Positions 47,800 to 60,344 of a stretch of DNA of 64,000 nucleotides are shown here, in pieces. The stretch spans positions 93,008,501-93,072,500 of the forward strand of contig NC_135786.1 of NCBI RefSeq assembly GCF_051106095.1, given 5' to 3'. Source of the stretch: Pogona vitticeps. Taxonomy: Eukaryota > Chordata > Lepidosauria > Squamata > Agamidae. The position numbers were made by a program, and so were the translations under genes. The number at the start of each line of letters is the position of its first letter. Within the stretch, counting starts at the first letter, position 1. A model generated the notes under the pieces. It was not told the DNA's origin and made no database searches. It saw only the letters and a program-made list of their open reading frames with translations.

Positions 47800-48775
47800 T
47801 TGTGGGATGTGTAGCTTAAAAACAACTTGGGGGCACACACTTCCCTCCTCTGGTGGAGACCCTTTTCTTTCACCCACAGGTTCAGGGTAGATTTCCACTA
47901 GAGTTATGATAGGGGAGAAATGTACTTAAGAATACTGTGAACCTTGGTCTTGATCCTCAGTAGACCCTAATCCTACCCCTGCTATTTAGAGTTGTAAAAT
48001 GCTATAAGGAACTTGAAGTGACACATTCAGCATCACACATCCCTTGCCATCATTTTGTAACATTTGGTGTTAAATGCTGACTGGAGCAGTGAGCTGTTAA
48101 TCCTGCGCAAGCAGAATGATCTGGTGTAGGATCAAACATCAGAACACTAGTGATGATGGATAACTGTGGCCAATTTAGTAAGAACCTATATGAGTCTTTA
48201 AACCAGTTGGAAACCTCTTTAGATGTAACCTCTTTATTTTAATTGCTGTTTGCTAATTACTACTGAAGCATTGATACAAGCCTTTGTAGAACTGTTAATT
48301 TAGATTTAGGCCCTGGTAACCTTTTAAAGAGTTAGATTCATCTCCTCATTTAATTTCATTATATCTCTTTCTTCCTCATTAAACATTAAACTAACAAGAC
48401 TCACTGGGAATTTATTTTGTCAATACAAATAATATGCTGAAGTCTGTAACTATTGCTCCTGTAAGGGATGATGTTTTGATTTCACTTTGATTTGTAACGT
48501 GCAGGCTTTGAAATCTGAGTGCAGTTGGTAAATGACTAAACTGGTTTGATTTATGACTGAAGGAGTGTCATAAACCTAAACCTAGAGTGGAAAGCTATTA
48601 AAGGCCCAAAGCTCCAGAGTGATAGAAAATATCCCTGTCTTTCAAGCAAACAAACAAAACACATATGTTCCAAGAGTTCCTACTTATCATGAATAGACCC
48701 TATTTTCCGGTTATCTCTCCCTCATAAATCACTGTCCTGTTCTGGCCCTTCTTTTCTTTATGGGTTTGCGTAGTT
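47800..48775. other. Unique non-coding stretch, candidate conserved block
   Basis: No exon or repeat. The AT-rich part at 48180-48580 (TTTTAATTGCTGTTTGCTAA, then TCATTTAATTTCATTA) shows no repeat signature and is a candidate conserved element. Confidence 0.35.
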
Positions 48776-48778
48776 CAT

Positions 48779-48870
48779 ATTTTTATTTTTATTTTATTTT
48801 TGTATTTATTTGTACTATTGAGAAAACCTCCCTGAAACAAAAGCGCTCTGGGCAACTTAAATGATTTTTT
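48779..48870 (-). mobile_element. LINE 3' tail remnant
   Basis: A TTTTATTTTTATTTTATT stretch followed by CTCTGGGCAACTTAAATGA resembles the reverse complement of a LINE tail (GCCCAGAGxG with an AAATAAAA end). Low certainty. Confidence 0.4.
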
Positions 48871-49055
48871 AAAAGGAATAATAATGGAAGCTGCAATAGA
48901 TTGCAGCAAGTGCGAACAGTATACACACAGCCTTTTAAATTGCTTTAAAAAGAGGGGAGAAGAACACAGATTGCCATCAGGACAACACTTAAAAACACAA
49001 CCCAGGAGACTACAACTCCAAAGAGCTGAAAGAGTCCTGCAACGCTGCCTCAGTA

Positions 49056-50035
49056 TTTCTTTTATTTCTTTTCTTTTCTTTTATTTATTAAATGTTTACC
49101 CTGCCCATCTACACCGAAGTCTACTCTGGGTGGCTAACAATTAAAAAATGGAATAAAAACAATATAATAAAGTAAAAAAAAAAACCAATAGTAATGTGGC
49201 ACAGGATGGGGAAAAGAAAAAAATTCAAGTGATGACAGGAGGGAAAGCCTGCCTAAAGAGCCAGGTTTTAAGTTTGCTCCTAAAAATGCCCAGCGAGGGA
49301 GCCAGGCAGATCTCTGGGGGCAGACTGTTCCAAAGTCGAGGGGCCACTGCCGAGAAGGCCTGGTTTCTTGTTCTTTCTCTCCTGGCCTCCCTCGGCGCTA
49401 GGCCCCTCAGCCACCCTTCCTGGATAGAATGAGTGGTTCTGATAGATCTAGGTGGGAGGAGGCGTTCCGCTAGATATCAAGGTCCTAAACCGTTTAGGGC
49501 TTTATATGTCATCATTAACACTTTTAAATCAATGCAGAAATGAACGGGCAGCCAATGCAAGGCAGCCAGAGTGAGGGAGATATGCTGATGTCTTCTCATC
49601 CCACTGAGAAGTCTGGCTGCTGCATTCTGCACCATTTGAAGCTTCCACATCAATCTCAAAGGTAGCCCCATGTAGAGCATATTACAGTAGTCTAATCTCG
49701 AGACTACAAGCTCATGGACCAGAGTGGTGAGTGCCCCGCCATCAAGATAGGGATGCAGCTGGGCAATCCGCCCCAGATGGAAATAGGCGGAGTGGACCAC
49801 TGATGCCACCTGGGTTTCCATGGTGAGCACCAGATCCAGATGGACCCCCAAATTGTGAACCTCACTCTTCACGGTGAGAGTCACTCCCTCAAAAGAGAGA
49901 GAGCTTCCCAAACCACCAATGGAGGGCCATCCACCTTCAGGACCTCCATCTTGTCCGGGTTCAGCATCAGTCCATTCTTCTGCATCCATTGCAGTACAGC
50001 CTCCAGGCAGTGCTGAAGGGATGGAATGGCACTGT
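49056..50035 (-). mobile_element. L2-like LINE, 3' third
   Basis: Encodes LQHCLEAVLQWMQKNGLML near the 5' side, then VHNLGVHLDLVLTMETQV, VVSRLDYCNMLYMGLPL, VQNAAARLLSGMRR, LHWLPVHFCIDLKVLM and YKALNGLGP. There a CGA codon has become TGA, and the frame carries on with YLAER and AFSAVAPRLWNSLPPEI to FRQAFPP. The 3' end has TAGCCACCCAGAGTAGACTT and ATTTAATAAATAAAAGAAAA at the left edge. It reads about 450 bases further upstream than the copy at 42735. A second, small frame change lies near 49985. Confidence 0.88.
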
Positions 50036-50039
50036 GGTT

Positions 50040-51040
50040 GGTGTATTTCTACTTTTGTGCATGGTAGGATAGGGTCAGGCTACTCACTTTTGCTAAAAAT
50101 AAGAGTTCAGGCTTGACTTGATTGAGCACATACTTCTGTTTTTCTGACTGTCTTTAGTATCTATACCAACACAACATTTCAAATGGCTTGATTTTTGTCC
50201 CTGTCTTTCTTCACTGTCTTTCTTTCACATACTATGCATGATTTTGACCTTGGTTTCCAGTGACATTTTTTGCTAACTGCAACCTCTTCTTTTTATTTCA
50301 AAAAACAAACAAACAAAAAAACCAAACACACACACACAAAACCCAAAAAAACAAAGGAGCATCTTTTGGAAAACAGCTCTGCAAAACTTTTGGTTCAATA
50401 TAGCTTTTCTTCCTCAGCTTGCATAACTCAAAGAAAGGGAATGGAATTTATAATGTAGCTTTCTAGTCTGCATTTGGCAACATTAGTTTCACCAAGAGGT
50501 TAAAGGGTGTGTATGTGTCACCATTTTATGTGTTGTACCTACTCACGCCTGTTTTTCTACATTTCATTAAGTCCAAAACAGGCCTTCAAAATATTTTGGC
50601 ACAGAAGAAATATAGCTGCATCCAAGCAGTTCTCACTTCTGTCTTCTCCCATAGTAGAGATCATATGTTCATCTTCTGGAATCCTTTACCACTGGGTCAT
50701 TCTATATGAGGAAAATGTCTGATTGAATTTATTGGTAGCATATGTATATTTAAACTCCCATTTTTTTAAAAAAACCAGAAATCCAATTCTTAAAATAGAA
50801 AAAACACCTCTGATTCGTGAATGTGGTATTGTGCTCCTGTACCCATGATTCAAAAAGCCAGGAAATGACCCAGTTTTGCCGCACAATATCAAGCCTGCAT
50901 TGTCAGTGGGAGAAAGGATGCCAAGCTATGCATAGCAAAAGCTAGTTTGAATGTTGACAACAACACCACCAGCAAAAAAGATGACCCACAAGATACCTTC
51001 TTCTGCTCACTACCATTCACACTTGTTGAAAAATAGCCCT
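50040..51040. other. Unique non-coding stretch
   Basis: An A/C-rich patch at 50300-50355; otherwise nothing recognised. Confidence 0.4.
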
Positions 51041-51056
51041 GACTAGCTTTGTGTTT

Positions 51057-51403
51057 ATATAGGGACGTGGTGGCGCTGCGGGCTAAACCACAGAAGCCTG
51101 TGCTGCAGGGTCAGAAGACCAAGCAGTCGTAAGATCGAATCCACGCAACGGAGTGAGCTCCCGTTGCTTGTCCCAGCTCCCGCCTACCTAGCGGTTCGAA
51201 AGCATGCAAATGCAAGTAGATAAATAGGGACCACCTCGGTGGGAAGGTAACAGCGTTCCGTGTCTAAGTCGTACTGGCCATGTGACCACGGAAGATTGTC
51301 TTCGGACAAAACGCTGGCTCTATGGCTTGGAAACGGAGCTGAGCACCGCCCCCTATAGTCGAACACGACTGGACAAAAATTGTCAAGGGGAACCTTTACC
51401 TTT
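51057..51403 (+). mobile_element. Sauria SINE, full length
   Basis: The 5' head is GGGACGTGGTGGCGCTGCGG with B-box-like GATCGAATCCACGCAACGG. The centre has AAGCATGCAAATGCAAGTAG and AAATAGGGACCACCTCGG. The 3' tail is GTCGAACACGACTGGACAAA, then GTCAAGGGGAACCTTTACC. It is flanked by TAGCTTTGTGTTT at 51044-51056 and 51404-51416 (13 bp, perfect). Many CpG sites and the perfect duplication suggest a recent insertion. Confidence 0.95.
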
Positions 51404-51419
51404 TAGCTTTGTGTTTGGG

Positions 51420-52095
51420 GGAGATGTGGTGAACCGATTTTTAAAAAGGAGTCAGCTTCTGGGGTTTCCTATTGTGTGTTGTCACATTGTGAATGGTAGT
51501 TGGTATATTGGGCATATAATGAGATGTTAATGTACATGCTTGGCCCATGATTCCACTTTGTATTTTCTCTTCCCTTTCCCCCTGCTTTTTCTTCTCTCGG
51601 TTAGCATAAATAATTTTTTTAAAAGGAAGGGAGAATCACATCGTACTGTAGCAAGGGATCCCCTGCCACCACCCTTCCACTTCTGCTTCTGGATGGATTT
51701 GGGGACCTGCAGCCAATCAACACATCAACGTTTTTAAAGCAATGATTGCAGAGCAGCAGCCAGGCTGCACAGTGAGGTGCCTGCCCCTCCTTCTCCACTT
51801 AGCTGCACCCTTTGTGGCAACTACTGTCACACAAGTATATGTTTAAAAAGACAGAAAAATAAAGAAGGGGGAAAAGCTGCTTTTCAAACATCCAGTGATG
51901 AAAGGGTGGAACAAATCACTGGATGGGAAAGGGAGACAGATATGAACCCAGAAAAGGGCTGGACCCTCCATCAATCACAACATGATACTTGGAATATGGC
52001 CAGGGGCGGGTCCACTAGTTGGACAATGCAGAGATACCTACAGTTGTTAGCCTATTGTATGACTCTTGTACTTTTCGAGCTCGGAATTAAAGAAG
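51420..52095. other. Unique non-coding stretch
   Basis: No exon recognised. The 128-codon frame at 51777-52163 shows no domain. Confidence 0.4.
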
Positions 52096-52097
52096 AG

Positions 52098-52369
52098 CTC
52101 AGAAAAGTTCCTCTTCTTTTGGACTGCAATTCCCAAAATCCACCAGCCCTTATTTATTTATAACATTTTTGCCCTGCCTTTCTCCTTAAAGAGAACTCAA
52201 AGTGGCATACGTCATTAAAAGACAATTTTTACAAACTGTTTTTTTTTTAAAGTATATAAATATTTAAAGAGGATCGGGCAAATAAAGCACTAAAATGGTA
52301 AACTTTTTTTAAAAAAAAAAACCCAAAATCTTGACCAGGGGATTCTGGGATATGTAGTCCACAAAGAAA
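52098..52369. mobile_element. hAT MITE split by a LINE tail
   Basis: The left half (TTGGACTGCAATTCCCAAAA, then TCCACCAGCCC) and the right half (GACCAGGGGATTCTGGGATA, then TGTAGTCCA) are inverse parts of the same MITE type as 16265-16393. Between them, about 52150-52315, lies a minus-strand LINE tail (TTATTTATTTATAACATTTT, then GCCCTGCCTTTCTCCTTAAA and CAAAGTGGCATACG). Confidence 0.65.
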
Positions 52370-52417
52370 AAAAATCCTCAAGTTCTCTCTGAATGAAAGC
52401 TAGGGTAGCTGCAGCCA

Positions 52418-52418
52418 A

Positions 52419-52457
<39 letters not shown>
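52418..52457. repeat. (AAC)n microsatellite
   Basis: About 13 AAC units. Confidence 0.95.
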
Positions 52458-52489
52458 ACAGCCCATAAAAGGTGGCATGCAGCCTTTAA

Positions 52490-52523
52490 AGTGTGTGTGT
52501 GTATGTGTGTGTGTGTGTGTGTA
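52490..52523. repeat. (GT)n microsatellite
   Basis: A GT tract with one GTAT interruption. Confidence 0.93.
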
Positions 52524-52539
52524 CTCACATACACCCATG

Positions 52540-55290
52540 TGCATTTGTGCAGTTCAGGCTCTGACCCTTCATATGAGAATCTACGCCAGCCCCTATTTTC
52601 ATCCACATAGTGATGCAGGGTATGGAAATGAATCTGGTGAGTACTCCTCGCCAGTTTTCTTCAGTTCATTTCTTTTGTTTTGTGAAAACTGCCGGAGAAG
52701 GCAGGCAGGCAGGCAGCCTTGCATTCAGGAACATCGTAAGAAGCTTTCCATCACAGCACCCACACATTACACTCCATTCAAGGTAAATGTCAAGCACCCA
52801 TAGGAAACGCTCCAAGCATTATACAGATGGCGCGCTAGTTATCTAGAGACATCAGTCTATCATGACTCTTTGAGAACTAGTTTCGGAGCTGTCAAATCTC
52901 TCCTTGGGTGAACTTCTGCAGCCTCTGAATGCTTTGCCATTGGAAATTTGGCTTTCATTACAGATAGCAGTCCGTGCTTTTTTTTTTGCGCACGTTCCTG
53001 TCTTTCCAGTGCTAAAAGTGAAATCTTGTTGCCTGTCATTTCCTTCTTCCCAGTAGATACCGGGATTCAAATGGCTAATCAGTGGTAAATATGGGAGAAG
53101 CCACCACAGAACACAGCATTATCTTTTTGTTTTGAGGTCTGACCCCATTGCTTGACCTAGAGAGGATGGTGATTGCTGTTATTATTTATTTCAATGGTGC
53201 TTAAAATAAACCAAGAGCTGTGCTAAGCCTGAAAAAAAAAGGATGTGCTCCTGCAGGGCTTCAGATCTCAGTATCAGCATGTCGCTAGACAGAGTGAGGC
53301 TGGGATGGGGGTGATAAAGGAGTGGCCCAGTGGAGTGAATCATTTATACCGCATGGCACAGTCCTAAAAATGGGCAAACGTTGTTACCAGTCAGTGGAAG
53401 CTTCCTTTGGAAGTGGGGACTAGCAAATGAAAATCAGTGTTTAATGTTTAAAGACAAAAGGCAGGGGTGAAAACTGGCTTGGGATTCAACATGAGAGGAA
53501 TGCCCAACTGCACTTTATGCATGGCAAGGGAGCTTGTGGCCCTCTTTCTATACCTCTCAGGTGGGGCCAGTGGAGGACATTTTGTTCTCTAAGATGGAGC
53601 AGAATATGGGTACCCTTTCTCGGTTAAAGCTAGGGTACATGGCCAGGTTATTTTGATACCTGAAGTATCACAAAGGCCTCTCTCCAGTTTCCTGACTGTG
53701 CAAAGACAGAATGGATCATGACATCTAGGGCTGCCAAGTCGACAGTATCGCATTCGTGAGAAGCTTCATAGGCTGAGACCTGGTGAACGGATATCGCGAT
53801 GAGACTTGATCTCAGAGCCAAGAGACCTGACAGCCCTACAGGGCATGTGGTACACAGAGGTCTGCCCTCGGGCAGAAATGGACAACAGAGCTCCACAGCC
53901 ACTTCCAACACCCACCTCCGAAGCCAAATCGCCTTATCTTTTCCAACAGCCATGCTGCTATTGTTAAAAAATAACCTCGGAGGCAGAAACCTTTGCCGAT
54001 TCAAGTAACCTCTCAGTGATGTACTAGTGGATTTCAAACTACAGTTAGATCTACTATTCTCATCTACTTTCTGTGTGCCTATGCTGGACATCAGGATGAA
54101 ATCAGGGGAGCTACACATGGTATCTTTAGCAGTTGCAGGAAGAAATCCCCAGCTGATCCATTATTACATAGGGGTGGGGAAATTTTTTTTTGTTTGATTT
54201 ACATTCTAAAATGAGTTATACCTCCTTGTGCTTTCCAAATAATTCATGAGCTGTAAAACCATTCCCTTTCTCCTTTACCAGGCGTCTCTGAAGTTTGCAG
54301 TGTTGTTCTCCGATCAAACACATGTGCACACCAATGTGTAAGTTTGGAAAAATCTGCCCCCCCGGATACACACAACAGAAAAATTTGTGTTCAAAAATGT
54401 ATGTGTTAAAAGTAAACATGCTTCAAAAATGAGGAAATGGTTAGTGCAAATTGCATAAAGGTGCACTTGAATTTTAATAAGGATTATAAATAAGTGGAAA
54501 TGGGATGGAACAAATATATGTATGAAAAATACAAACATTGGAGGAAGAAATACAGATAGGCTTGTCCACACACCACCACTTCCTCTTCACCACCCTGCCC
54601 TGACGCTGTTAAAGGTATTAATTCTAACATAGCAGCCTTGAAATGTTGTCCAACAACCTTGTTTACCTTTTTCTTTTTTTGTACCGAACCTCTAGAATCT
54701 AGTGTCAGAGACCAATTGAGATTCCAGGTTCACTTGTTCTAGTACTAGACTGACCAGAAATTGTCAGGTTTTGATAGTTTCAGTAGAGCTGTCTTTATAA
54801 TGGATTTCATCCTACAAGATTAGTGTCCAGTGATTTTTGGCATATGATCAGAGGCTGCAATTAAATAGTTCATTACTTACTAATTGTTAAGTCTAGAAAA
54901 CTAATTTAGTGTAGAGGGTTTTTTTAGTAATGCATTTCATTACCCCTTATATAAAATCTGAACCACTGCCCAATATTTTTTTTATAGATCCAAGGTAGTA
55001 CCTTGAGAAAAAAACTATAGTTTGAAGAACCAGTGTCACAAGAATTGGCTGGGCATAATTTGGAAACATGGATAGTGCCAGTGAGAGAAGGCAAGAGACT
55101 AATAATATTCTGGAGACCCAGCTCTGAAAGAGAAGCAAATTTGAACCTGAATGTAGAGTTGCCAAAGCAAAAGGAATATGACTTCTTCCTTTATGGCAAT
55201 CATCAATCATACCTTCAAAGCGGCTGCTTCAGAAGTCAGCCAGAGACTGTTTGAACTTAGCCCTTCTTCTGTTTACATCTTAGTATAATA
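52540..55290. other. Unique non-coding stretch
   Basis: No exon supported. At about 53690-54010 the sequence is richer in G+C and CpG than its surroundings and carries a 156-codon minus-strand frame without a recognisable domain; it could be an unrecognised repeat. Confidence 0.35.
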
Positions 55291-55298
55291 TTATATAA

Positions 55299-55493
55299 CA
55301 ATAGGACCATATCCGTGGGATCAGTATCCATGGTTTCAATTAGATGTGGTTTGTTGCAGCCCTATAGACATGACTCCCTTGTGGCCTTGGTTCCGCCCTC
55401 TTGCAGTTGTATATAAGGTTCCCTTATATTCATGTTTTTAGGCTTTCGGGGTAGATTGTGAAAGTGACCCCCCACAATATTGGGGTCCTGCTG
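55299..55493. mobile_element. Probable Tigger/MER2-like MITE (195 bp)
   Basis: The left end CAATAGGACCATATCCGTGG and the right end, read inward, CAGCAGGACCCCAATAT share about 10 positions, and TA follows on the right. ATCCGTGG and ATCCATGG repeat near the left end, as in MER2-type elements. A GTATATAAGG word inside is probably chance. Confidence 0.5.
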
Positions 55494-55499
55494 TATATT

Positions 55500-56915
55500 T
55501 AAAAAGCATCATCATTAAAAAAAAAGGAATGGATTACAACCAACGTGCTATTTATTATAACGTATTGCCTGAAATCCTGTTGACTTAGCTGTGACTGTGG
55601 AAGGCTGGTAACATTCCCAGCAGGGGAAGATCTTTGCTTAGGAAAGACATCTTCCTCCCTGCCCCACTTGGTTTTTCTGTCTTGGAAAGAATCCATTTCA
55701 TCAAGTGGAAGTGGTTGGAGTCATGGGATGGAGAGATGAAGTCTTTTGTTGCCATAAATGGTTGCTGTTGGATTATGTCACTTGCAGGGGATGTCGTATG
55801 GCTTTGTGCAATATTTGCAAGCCGATATAGCCACAAGAGAAAAGGGGAAAGTCTTTAATTACTGAAAATCTCCTCCTGCTGGTGACAGCATCACCCTTCC
55901 ACAAGTGTAGCTAGCTTTGCATATAGTTACATAGAACTGTGACAGGCAGAATGCATCAGATTTTCTTGAAACATAGATTTGTTCTATTTTTCCAAAGCAT
56001 TATTTTCAAGTATGTCATGATTTTTAAAATCTATGTTGGTAAGAGCATTAGTGGAAATTGTACTAGAAATAAAACGTGAATCACTGTTTACAATTGCGAG
56101 GTTTTGATATGATTAAAGCAAAGCTGAAGGAGAAACATCCTCCTTCCTCTTTCACAAAGCTGGCCTATTAAATAAAGCTTACTTAACCTACCGTACTTTG
56201 TAGTCCATTTCTATACATGTGCAATCTGAAGTAAATTAGATTACACTATAACATAGAATTAATCCATACGGTGAAGTCAGATAAACCTCATAGGCACTAT
56301 TCTGTGTCTCCCAAATCATCCCCCACTAACAGCCAAGGTGTTAAGTCGTTGCAGGTGATGGAGCCCTTCTGGAGGAAACTGGAAAACTCTCCCAAGAAAG
56401 GCCCACCTGACCTCTTTGCTGTTTGCCTTATTGCAAGCACAAAAGATGTAGGCTAGAAATCTATTGTTTTCTATTGAATCCAGTATGGAATCATGGACAC
56501 TGCAGCAGCAAACTACATCTTGTTCAACAAAATGGTCGTCACATGTGTAAGGTGCTCTCCAGGTACACGAGCAGGCACATGTGACTGCCATTTTGTCATT
56601 TAGCCATGATAGCTTCCACGATTTCACTTCACATGCCGTAAAAATCAACAGGTTTTTGTCCTTGGTTATTTAAAAAAAAATGTTTGAACTGACATGTGAT
56701 TACTCTGTTGAGTTACTTCTCAGTTCTTTTGACATTTTTTACAAGTGGAAGTTGCAAGAAAATGTTAAAGGGTAGTGTCCTTTTGTTCAGTGTATCACCG
56801 GTGCCCTCCTTCATAATACTGAAAGCTGTCTGAGAGGAGTTTTTAATGGCATGTTGTACCTTGTCACTTTGAACATGTTTTTGGCGTTGTCTTTGTTCAC
56901 AATCTTAGTGTTGTA
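55500..56915. other. Unique non-coding stretch
   Basis: Nothing recognised as gene or repeat. Confidence 0.4.
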
Positions 56916-56924
56916 TTTGTTTGA

Positions 56925-57029
56925 TGCTTTTAAATATTTGTATATGTACTGATTTTAGATTTAAATATTGTCTTTTAACGATGTTAAGCCACCTGGGTCC
57001 TTTTTTAAGGAGAAAGGTGGGGTAAAAAT
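56925..57029 (+). mobile_element. L2/CR1-type LINE 3' tail
   Basis: TTAAGCCACCTGGGTCCTTT, then GGAGAAAGGTGGGGTAAAAA is the typical end of an L2/CR1-like untranslated region. The coding part is absent. Confidence 0.65.
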
Positions 57030-57202
57030 ACATACATACATACATACATACATACATACATACATACATACATACATACATACATACATACATACATACA
57101 TACATACATACATACATACATACATACATACATACATACATACATACATACATACATACATACATACATACATACATACATACATACATACATACATACA
57201 TA
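57030..57202. repeat. (ACAT)n microsatellite at a LINE end
   Basis: About 43 perfect tetranucleotide units that begin directly at the LINE tail. Confidence 0.97.
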
Positions 57203-57209
57203 AATTCCT

Positions 57210-58865
57210 TCTCTCCTCTCATAAGGTTTTTCATCTGTCAACTGCTCTCACACCAATTCTGTGGCATTCTACAACATTCGGTGGTAGCTGAGTCCTCCTG
57301 CTGAAGGGTTCCAACTCCATTATATTTTTTTGCAAAATTGCAGGCTTCTCCAAGCCTGCTGCACTTTTTTTCAGCATGGGTGGTACTGTTTGGGCCACAA
57401 AAACAAATGCCCTCATATTTGAACAAGGTTGATTGGAAGAAAGACAATTATATTTTAATGTTGTTCATTTGGTCAGTGACCATGAAGATCTTTGGACTGT
57501 TTTTTGGGTTGGTTGGTTTTTGTTTAAGAAAGCAAACAAGATAAACCTGGCTGCTTCTGTCTGTATGTGAGAGAATTCTGCTCCCCCAAATCACAGACAC
57601 AATTTTACCATTGGCAGTTGTGTTGTCACCAATTCTCCGTGAGCAGTCTCAGTAGGATTATTATTAACAGTATCACAAACTCCAGCACTAAGACCTTTAG
57701 GGATGTGAAAGAACAACGTGGAAAGAAGGCAAAGGAAGCTTACAAAGTACAAGGTCAAAAATGACTATGCTTCTGGTAGAAAAATTTACACTGAAGCATT
57801 GAATTCCACATATTGAAATCCCTCTCATTCATGATGGCTGTTTTCTACTGCTAAGCTAGTGTGAAAGTACATTTTGCAACTATGGCAATATCTTGACTCT
57901 AATTTCCATGCATCTGAATGGGTGGTTAGATCTACTGAAAAATCAATTTTTGGTGACATTGGTTTCGGTGGTTCTAGTCTTAAGTATGACTAAATTTGCA
58001 TATACTTAAAAAAATAAACCACATTGAAGTCATTGGAACCTATTCTCAATAAATGAGTTTATAAAAGCATGGCCTCAATATATATATGTCTTAGCTGTGT
58101 TTTTTTTCTCCTCCTCCTCCTTTTTAAATAATCCATTTAGAATTTTTGGAGAAATATCTATCCTCCCTTTTACATGCATGTGTATGACACAAAAGCGCAT
58201 GTGTGCACATGCGCACGCCCACAGACACTCACACACAGAGAGACTGCAATGCATTTTAAATAAGCCATACTTTGAAACAAGTGGAAATAATCATGAAAGT
58301 ATTCAGTCTGCTGTCTGCATTAATGTGAGTTATTTTGTCGCTTAGGGAAAAAAACCTTACAGAGGAAAACAACACTAAAGTATGTGTGTGTGAGAGAGAG
58401 GGGGGGGGGGAATCTGACAGCTAAGAATGTGTGGATCAGCCATTTTGATAATTAGCCATGGTTCCACTGATTTGAGTATTTCCAGATGATGGGACAAGAA
58501 ACAAGCTACATCTTGGGAGAAATTGCCCTCCGGAGAGAGGCGGGAAACAAACAATTTCTTTCCCTACTGGTTCAAGGAGTTCCAAACACCCTTCTGTAAA
58601 TCATAATCTCAGGCCTGTTTATTATCTTCCAGCTCAGTGCACAACAATATCTGTTGCACATGGATACCAGCGCTATTACAAGGTGGACTCAAGGGATAAA
58701 AGATGGCAAGCTCTGTCAAGCTACCTACTACCCATTCAGAGAGGGAAGTTTACTTCATTGTCTCTAGCCTCCTTTTGTTGGCAGTTGAAACAGCCTGTGC
58801 CTGGCAAACCCCTTACTTGAAACGATTTTCTTTTTTTTTCTTTTTTTTTAAAAATGCTACTGTGG
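57210..58865. other. Unique non-coding stretch
   Basis: G10 run near 58400; short CA-rich patch at 58195-58240. No exon. Confidence 0.4.
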
Positions 58866-58869
58866 AGTA

Positions 58870-59175
58870 AATTCATTGAGGGAGTCCAGATGGTGTGGCA
58901 TCGTTCAGGCCCATTCAGTGGCCTGGTTCGGTGTATGATCCCTGAATGGCAGTGCAGCCAAGCACCACTGGAGTGGAGCAGTTATAAATTGCTAGATGGA
59001 ACTTCAGCGAACCAGGTTCTGAACCCCACTGAGCTTTGGGCCAGTATGATTTTTGGGCCAGTCACTCTTTGTCTGCCCTTCCTCACAGGGTTCTTGTGTG
59101 CATAAGGAAGGAAAAGAGGATAGCCATGTACACCACCTTTCCCTCATCAGAGGAAAGGCATGCTATAACTGTAGC
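58870..59175 (+). mobile_element. MIR/CORE-like SINE
   Basis: CCACTGAGCTTTGGGCCAGT, then GGGCCAGTCACTCTTTGTCT and CCTCACAGGGTTCTTGTGTG follow the wording of MIR-like SINE cores, with a CACCTTTCCCTCATCAGAGG-like tail. Strongly diverged. Ends approximate. Confidence 0.55.
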
Positions 59176-59305
59176 AAATCACTACCAGCTGTAGCCTACC
59201 ACGTGTTTCAAAGTCTGCTGTGCGAGCAGCACAACAAAAGACACATGGCTTCTGAGCTGCATAAGGTTCAGAGATTCATGAGTGGTGCAGGCAGACGTTG
59301 TTACT

Positions 59306-59494
59306 GTTAAGTCCTGTAAAGTCTCTTCTGACCTTGGGTGACTCTAACAGTCTTTTTGAGGCAGGTGAGATGTTCAAGGAGTAGTTTTAACACTGTGATG
59401 CACCACGGTGAATTTCCATGGCTGAGTAGGGATTTGAACCCAGGTCTCCTGGGTTCTAGCCCAACTCTTTCTCCACAACACCGCAGAGCAGGCT
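59306..59494 (-). mobile_element. tRNA-headed SINE with RTE-like tail
   Basis: On the minus strand: GGTGTTGTGGAGAAAGAGTT, then GAACCCAGGAGACCTGGGTT and CAAATCCCTACTCAGCCAT. The tail is GAGTCACCCAAGGTCAGAAG, then ACTTTACAGG. Same family as 37095 and 39095. Confidence 0.75.
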
Positions 59495-60344
59495 TGACTT
59501 CCATGTGCTGGTTTTTAGATTAGCCAGTCCATGGCTAACTTTTTCTGGCATCTATTATGTACTCCTATAGAAGAATGGCTACTTGTACACTGGCCACTCA
59601 TCTACTGAAGCAGCAGAGACCATAGAGATCTTCAGAGGAGCTGTTTTTTCCTGGAAACTTTGTCATTCAGTAAACCCTTGCATTAATACATTCCCCATGT
59701 TGCAAATAATCAAAGAAAGGACCTTCCAGATAGCTGCTAAACATCTATGTGCATGCACATATACACAGATATACATACCTAACAAGGTGAACATGCTACT
59801 TTACAGCAGGATTGATTTTCATTCTGAGAAATGCGCTATTTTAGCAAGTCATGAGTTGCTGAAAGGGAAGATCCCTTACCTCTGACATGTATGTAGGGGA
59901 CTCTCTTCACAAACGAAGGCTGACATTTTGTGACGGTTTCCCAGTTTAATCTCAGACACTTCCTAAGAATATATACTGTATGTAGAAGAACTACCGTAGG
60001 AAGTGAGCATTTTGAATACTGTTTGCCGAGAACACATAAAGCATCATGTTCTAGGAGCAGCCTTTTTGCAACAGAATTAGGGTGACGAAAGCATTCCTGG
60101 TATAACCCTGGAATACGTGCCATGGCTGACTAATGACAGGAGTCAGCTTATGAAATAATGAAGTGGGTGGCTGTTGCAATACGTGGAGGGAAATTCTGAA
60201 AAGGAAACTGAGGGGTGATGGTAGTTCCAAGTGGGTGCAAAGCAATCTGTGTTTGTGAGCATGAGATTGAATGACACCCTAAAATACTTTATCTTATCTG
60301 ATTAGCTCCATTTACATTTATTTATTCTTTTATTTATTCATTAT

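Noticed and set aside
53648-54118. 156-codon minus-strand open frame as a host gene
   Set aside because: No domain, no splice context and no homologue recognised. Kept only as an unexplained CpG-richer patch.
55400-55420. TATA-box promoter (GTATATAAGG)
   Set aside because: Lies inside a probable MITE and has no gene downstream.
56905-57291. Frames with repeated Met-Tyr-Val-Cys or Ile-His-Thr-Tyr
   Set aside because: Translations of the ACAT array.
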